Source of the DNA: Candidatus Bathyarchaeota archaeon
GTDB lineage: Archaea > Thermoproteota > Bathyarchaeia > Bathyarchaeales > SOJC01
Assembly (NCBI GenBank): GCA_023131555.1
Contig: JAGLZJ010000034.1
Span: forward strand, 1 to 8,345
Direction: 5' to 3'
DNA: 8,345 bases
The position numbers and the translations under genes are program-made. Below the pieces are notes generated by a model that ran no database searches, was not told the origin of the DNA, and saw only the letters and a list, made by a program, of their open reading frames with translations. Of the stretch, positions 6,535-8,345 are shown in pieces (within the stretch, counting starts at the first letter, position 1; every line of letters starts with the position of its first letter).

Positions 6535-6572
6535 ATAGCTTATTGTGAAAGAACAGTGATCTGCGCCGAATG

Positions 6573-6588
6573 CCTTAAACCTTTTCCG
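6573..6588 (-). promoter_or_regulatory. BRE/TATA promoter of the DUF401 gene
   Basis: On the minus strand GGAAAAGG is followed directly by TTTAAGG, a purine-rich BRE and TATA-like pair. Transcription would begin near 6550, giving a leader of about 30 nt that contains the GGAGGA site at 6529-6534. Spacing and composition fit an archaeal promoter; it is not experimentally known. Confidence 0.5.
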
Positions 6589-6668
6589 TACGCCTAAGCT
6601 TCTTGTAGCTACATAGTGCCCATGTTTATCAATATCGCAGGATCGCTGGCTTTAGGAAGGTTTGGCTG

Positions 6669-6746
6669 ATGAAGGTACTAGTCGTTCATGATAGTGTTTC
6701 TCCCATGAAGCTGACGGCTAAAGTCGCTGAAATGCTTTCCAGATAG
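6669..6746 (+). pseudogene. Flavodoxin-like gene stub: N-terminal 25 codons, then stop
   Basis: An ATG-to-TAG reading frame of 25 codons begins MKVLVVHDSVSP and continues MKLTAKVAEML. This resembles the first beta-strand, FMN phosphate-binding loop and first helix of flavodoxin-family proteins, which run to about 140 residues or more. After the TAG none of the three forward frames continues the fold before the end of the neighbouring ABC gene at 6781. It is preceded by AGGAAGG (6654-6660), 8 nt before the ATG, and a TTTATC box (6625-6630), as if the original expression signals survive. The most likely reading is the remnant of a truncated gene; a translated micropeptide is possible. It is divergent from DUF401 and convergent with the ABC ATPase gene. 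Similarity is judged from memory of the family over a short stretch. Confidence 0.45.
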
Positions 6747-6780
6747 AACACACCGAGGCTTGCACGTGCGCAATTTAATC

Positions 6781-7893
6781 TTATTCTAACTCGAGTTCAG
6801 CTGTGAGGCCTTTCTTTGGATACTTGAACAGGTGGCTTTTCTCAGGGGAAAATCCTACGGTCACCTTATCGGTCTCCTCGAACCATTCTCCTCCTAGGCT
6901 GGGTCTTACCACGACGATGGAATCATCATTGGTCAGTCTGATTTCGTATCGAATGTCTGTACCTTCGAATCTGATTCTTTCGATGACTCCAGCTAACGCG
7001 TTGACTAGCTTCTGCTTCTTTTCAGCGATCTCAAAAGCTTCAGGTCTCACAGCTAACACAGCTCTCTCTCCTTTCTTGACGATCTTCAAGTTCGAGGATT
7101 CGACCTCGAGGTCTCCTCTCAGATTTATTTGTGCCCTGTCATCTTCGATTTGGTTGACTTTTCCTTCGAGAAAGTTTGATTCTCCTATGAAGTTTGCTAT
7201 AAAGATCTGTTTTGGATTCATATAGAGGTCGTAAGGCGTACCTACTTGAAGTATGCGTCCTTTTCTCATGACTGCAATTCGGTCTGAGATTGCCATTGCT
7301 TCGGCTTGATCGTGGGTTACGTGGACTGCTGTCAGTCTTAAGTCCTTGACGAGTTTTCTGATCTCGTATCTTAATTCGTTACGAATCTTAGCGTCTAAAG
7401 CTCCAAGCGGTTCATCTAGTAGCAGTAGTTCCGCTCCTGCAGCTAAGGCGCGGGAGAGGGCGACTCGCTGCATCATACCGCCACTCAGTTCTTGTGGCAT
7501 AGCGTCAGCCCGATCATACAGCCTCACCATCTGAAGCATTTCTCTGCCGATTTTCTCACGTTTCTTCTTCTCCCAAGCTTTAACAGTCGGACCGTAGGTG
7601 ACATTGTCCCAAACATCCATGTTTGGAAACAGGGCGTATTGCTGAAAGACATATCCAATATCCCTGTCTTCAGGTGGTAAATCCGTGACCAGTCTTTCTC
7701 CTATGTAAACTTCTCCTTCATCTGGTTCGACTAGACCTGCTATCATACGCAGGGTGGTCGTTTTTCCACATCCGCTTGGTCCGATCAAAGAGAAGTATTC
7801 TCTATCCATTACGTGTAGATCTACCTTGTCAACAGCTACAATTCGGCCATTGGCAAAAGCTTTAGACACGTTTTTCAGCGTGACTTCTGGCAT
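6781..7893 (-). CDS. ABC transporter ATP-binding protein, PotA/FbpC/CysA-like
   Basis: 370 residues. The cytoplasmic ATPase powers an importer. The nucleotide-binding domain (about 1-240) has Walker A GPSGCGKTT (38-46), a Q-loop glutamine in YVFQQYALFP (Q84), signature LSGGM (136-140), Walker B LLLLDEP (156-162), D-loop ALD and switch histidine H194 in VTHDQAEAM. The tail (about 241-360) has the TOBE-type regulatory barrels of the polyamine/iron/sulfate/molybdate importer group, including AVRPEAF (281-287). The ATG at 7893 has GGAG 8 nt upstream. The gene follows the permease gene with a 50-bp gap on the same strand, so they form an operon that begins beyond the right edge. Substrate cannot be fixed: spermidine/putrescine, Fe3+, sulfate and molybdate/tungstate systems all use this ATPase type. 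Confidence 0.92.
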   Translation of the reverse strand: MPEVTLKNVSKAFANGRIVAVDKVDLHVMDREYFSLIGPSGCGKTTTLRMIAGLVEPDEGEVYIGERLVTDLPPEDRDIGYVFQQYALFPNMDVWDNVTYGPTVKAWEKKKREKIGREMLQMVRLYDRADAMPQELSGGMMQRVALSRALAAGAELLLLDEPLGALDAKIRNELRYEIRKLVKDLRLTAVHVTHDQAEAMAISDRIAVMRKGRILQVGTPYDLYMNPKQIFIANFIGESNFLEGKVNQIEDDRAQINLRGDLEVESSNLKIVKKGERAVLAVRPEAFEIAEKKQKLVNALAGVIERIRFEGTDIRYEIRLTNDDSIVVVRPSLGGEWFEETDKVTVGFSPEKSHLFKYPKKGLTAELELE

Positions 7894-7901
7894 TTAGTTC
7901 T

Positions 7902-7905
7902 CTCC
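7902..7905 (-). promoter_or_regulatory. Ribosome binding site of the ABC ATPase gene
   Basis: The minus strand reads GGAG, 8 nt before the ATG at 7893, within the 50-bp gap after the permease stop codon. No convincing TATA box is seen in that gap, which fits read-through from the permease. Confidence 0.5.
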
Positions 7906-7943
7906 AGCAAGTTTAGTATTCTGCTTCTTATGTTTGCATGATT

Positions 7944-8345
7944 TCATTTTCTCACCACGATTCTGAAGACCATGAGGAGTACTAGGGATAGTGCAATCAG
8001 GTAGGCGGATGCGAAGAGTGCAGCAGGGATTGCCAGTGATTCCACCATGTTCACTACTAGTGGCGGAACGGTTACGTCGCTCCCCATCACTAGGAAGGTT
8101 GCCCCTGTCTCCCCCAGTGAACGTGTGAATGAAAGAATTATTCCGGCTAATATTCCACGTTTTAGTATGGGAAGGGATACGGTTTCGATAGCGTCGTAGG
8201 GTGTAGCACCCAGAGTTCGAGCAACTCCTTCATATGAAGGTATTCCTGATCCCTCGTAGGCTGCAATCGTAGGTTCCATTACAACTGGAACTGAAAACAC
8301 GATGTGCGTAAGTATAATGAGCCAGATACCTGGCGTGGTAAGGCT
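7944..8345 (-). CDS. ABC transporter permease, 5' part missing at the window edge
   Basis: The C-terminal 133 residues are visible and the frame stays open to the last base of the window, so the gene starts beyond 8345; the GTG at 8300 is an internal valine, not a start. The extra upstream residues (SLTTPGIWLIILTHIV) continue a membrane helix. The cytoplasmic EAA loop that docks on the ATPase is present as EGVARTLGATPYDAIETVSLP, followed by helices with SFTRSLGETGATFLVMG and a C-terminal membrane segment ending in basic residues. These features place it in the binding-protein-dependent importer class (CysW/ModB/PotB/FbpB-like). It pairs with the ATPase directly downstream. A substrate-binding protein would be expected further right. 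Substrate unresolved. Confidence 0.88.
   Translation of the reverse strand, partial: SLTTPGIWLIILTHIVFSVPVVMEPTIAAYEGSGIPSYEGVARTLGATPYDAIETVSLPILKRGILAGIILSFTRSLGETGATFLVMGSDVTVPPLVVNMVESLAIPAALFASAYLIALSLVLLMVFRIVVRK

Noticed and set aside
6666..6714. Possible C/D box guide RNA: CTGATGA (6666-6672), ATGATAG (6688-6694) and CTGA (6711-6714)
   Set aside because: The C box starts with C rather than a purine, the C' box is degenerate and no CUGA D' box lies before it. The same bases are explained by the flavodoxin-like codons.
6803..7225. 140-codon plus-strand open frame opposite the ABC ATPase gene
   Set aside because: It is a low-complexity Ser/Leu-rich shadow of a gene with complete ABC motifs.

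Overview
The window is a gene-dense piece of an archaeal chromosome. Three genes point to archaea: a TrmY-type tRNA pseudouridine methyltransferase, a short XPF/ERCC4 nuclease without a helicase, and a DUF401 permease. The complete eukaryote-like topoisomerase IB narrows this to the Thaumarchaeota (Nitrososphaeria), Aigarchaeota or Bathyarchaeia side of the TACK group. Starts with Shine-Dalgarno matches (GGAGG, GGTGA), TTG/GTG starts and TATA/BRE-like boxes fit an archaeon. The lineage is an inference from gene content; no rRNA or ribosomal protein is present.

Left part (1-3984), information processing. On the minus strand the XPF-like nuclease is followed by trmY as a likely two-gene unit. 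Divergent from it is a ParB-family protein on the plus strand, and the two share a 79-bp gap holding one perfectly palindromic TATA-like box. The ParB protein ends in what reads as an ASCH domain instead of the usual ParB dimerisation tail. It converges with, and overlaps by 14 bp, a minus-strand topoisomerase IB whose five active-site residues are all visible.

Right part (4020-8345), transport. A plus-strand 12-TM MFS exporter carries the drug:H+ antiporter motif C and converges with a minus-strand DUF401 ion-transporter-like permease. A 260-bp gap follows, holding the DUF401 promoter/RBS and a 25-codon flavodoxin-like gene stub. The window ends with a minus-strand ABC importer pair: an ATPase with a TOBE tail, and the C-terminal part of its permease, which runs off the right edge.

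The ParB-ASCH fusion is the most unusual item. It has no parA next to it and sits between a structure-specific nuclease and a topoisomerase, which suggests a DNA or RNA maintenance role rather than classical ParABS segregation. No tRNA, rRNA, CRISPR array, insertion sequence or long repeat was found.
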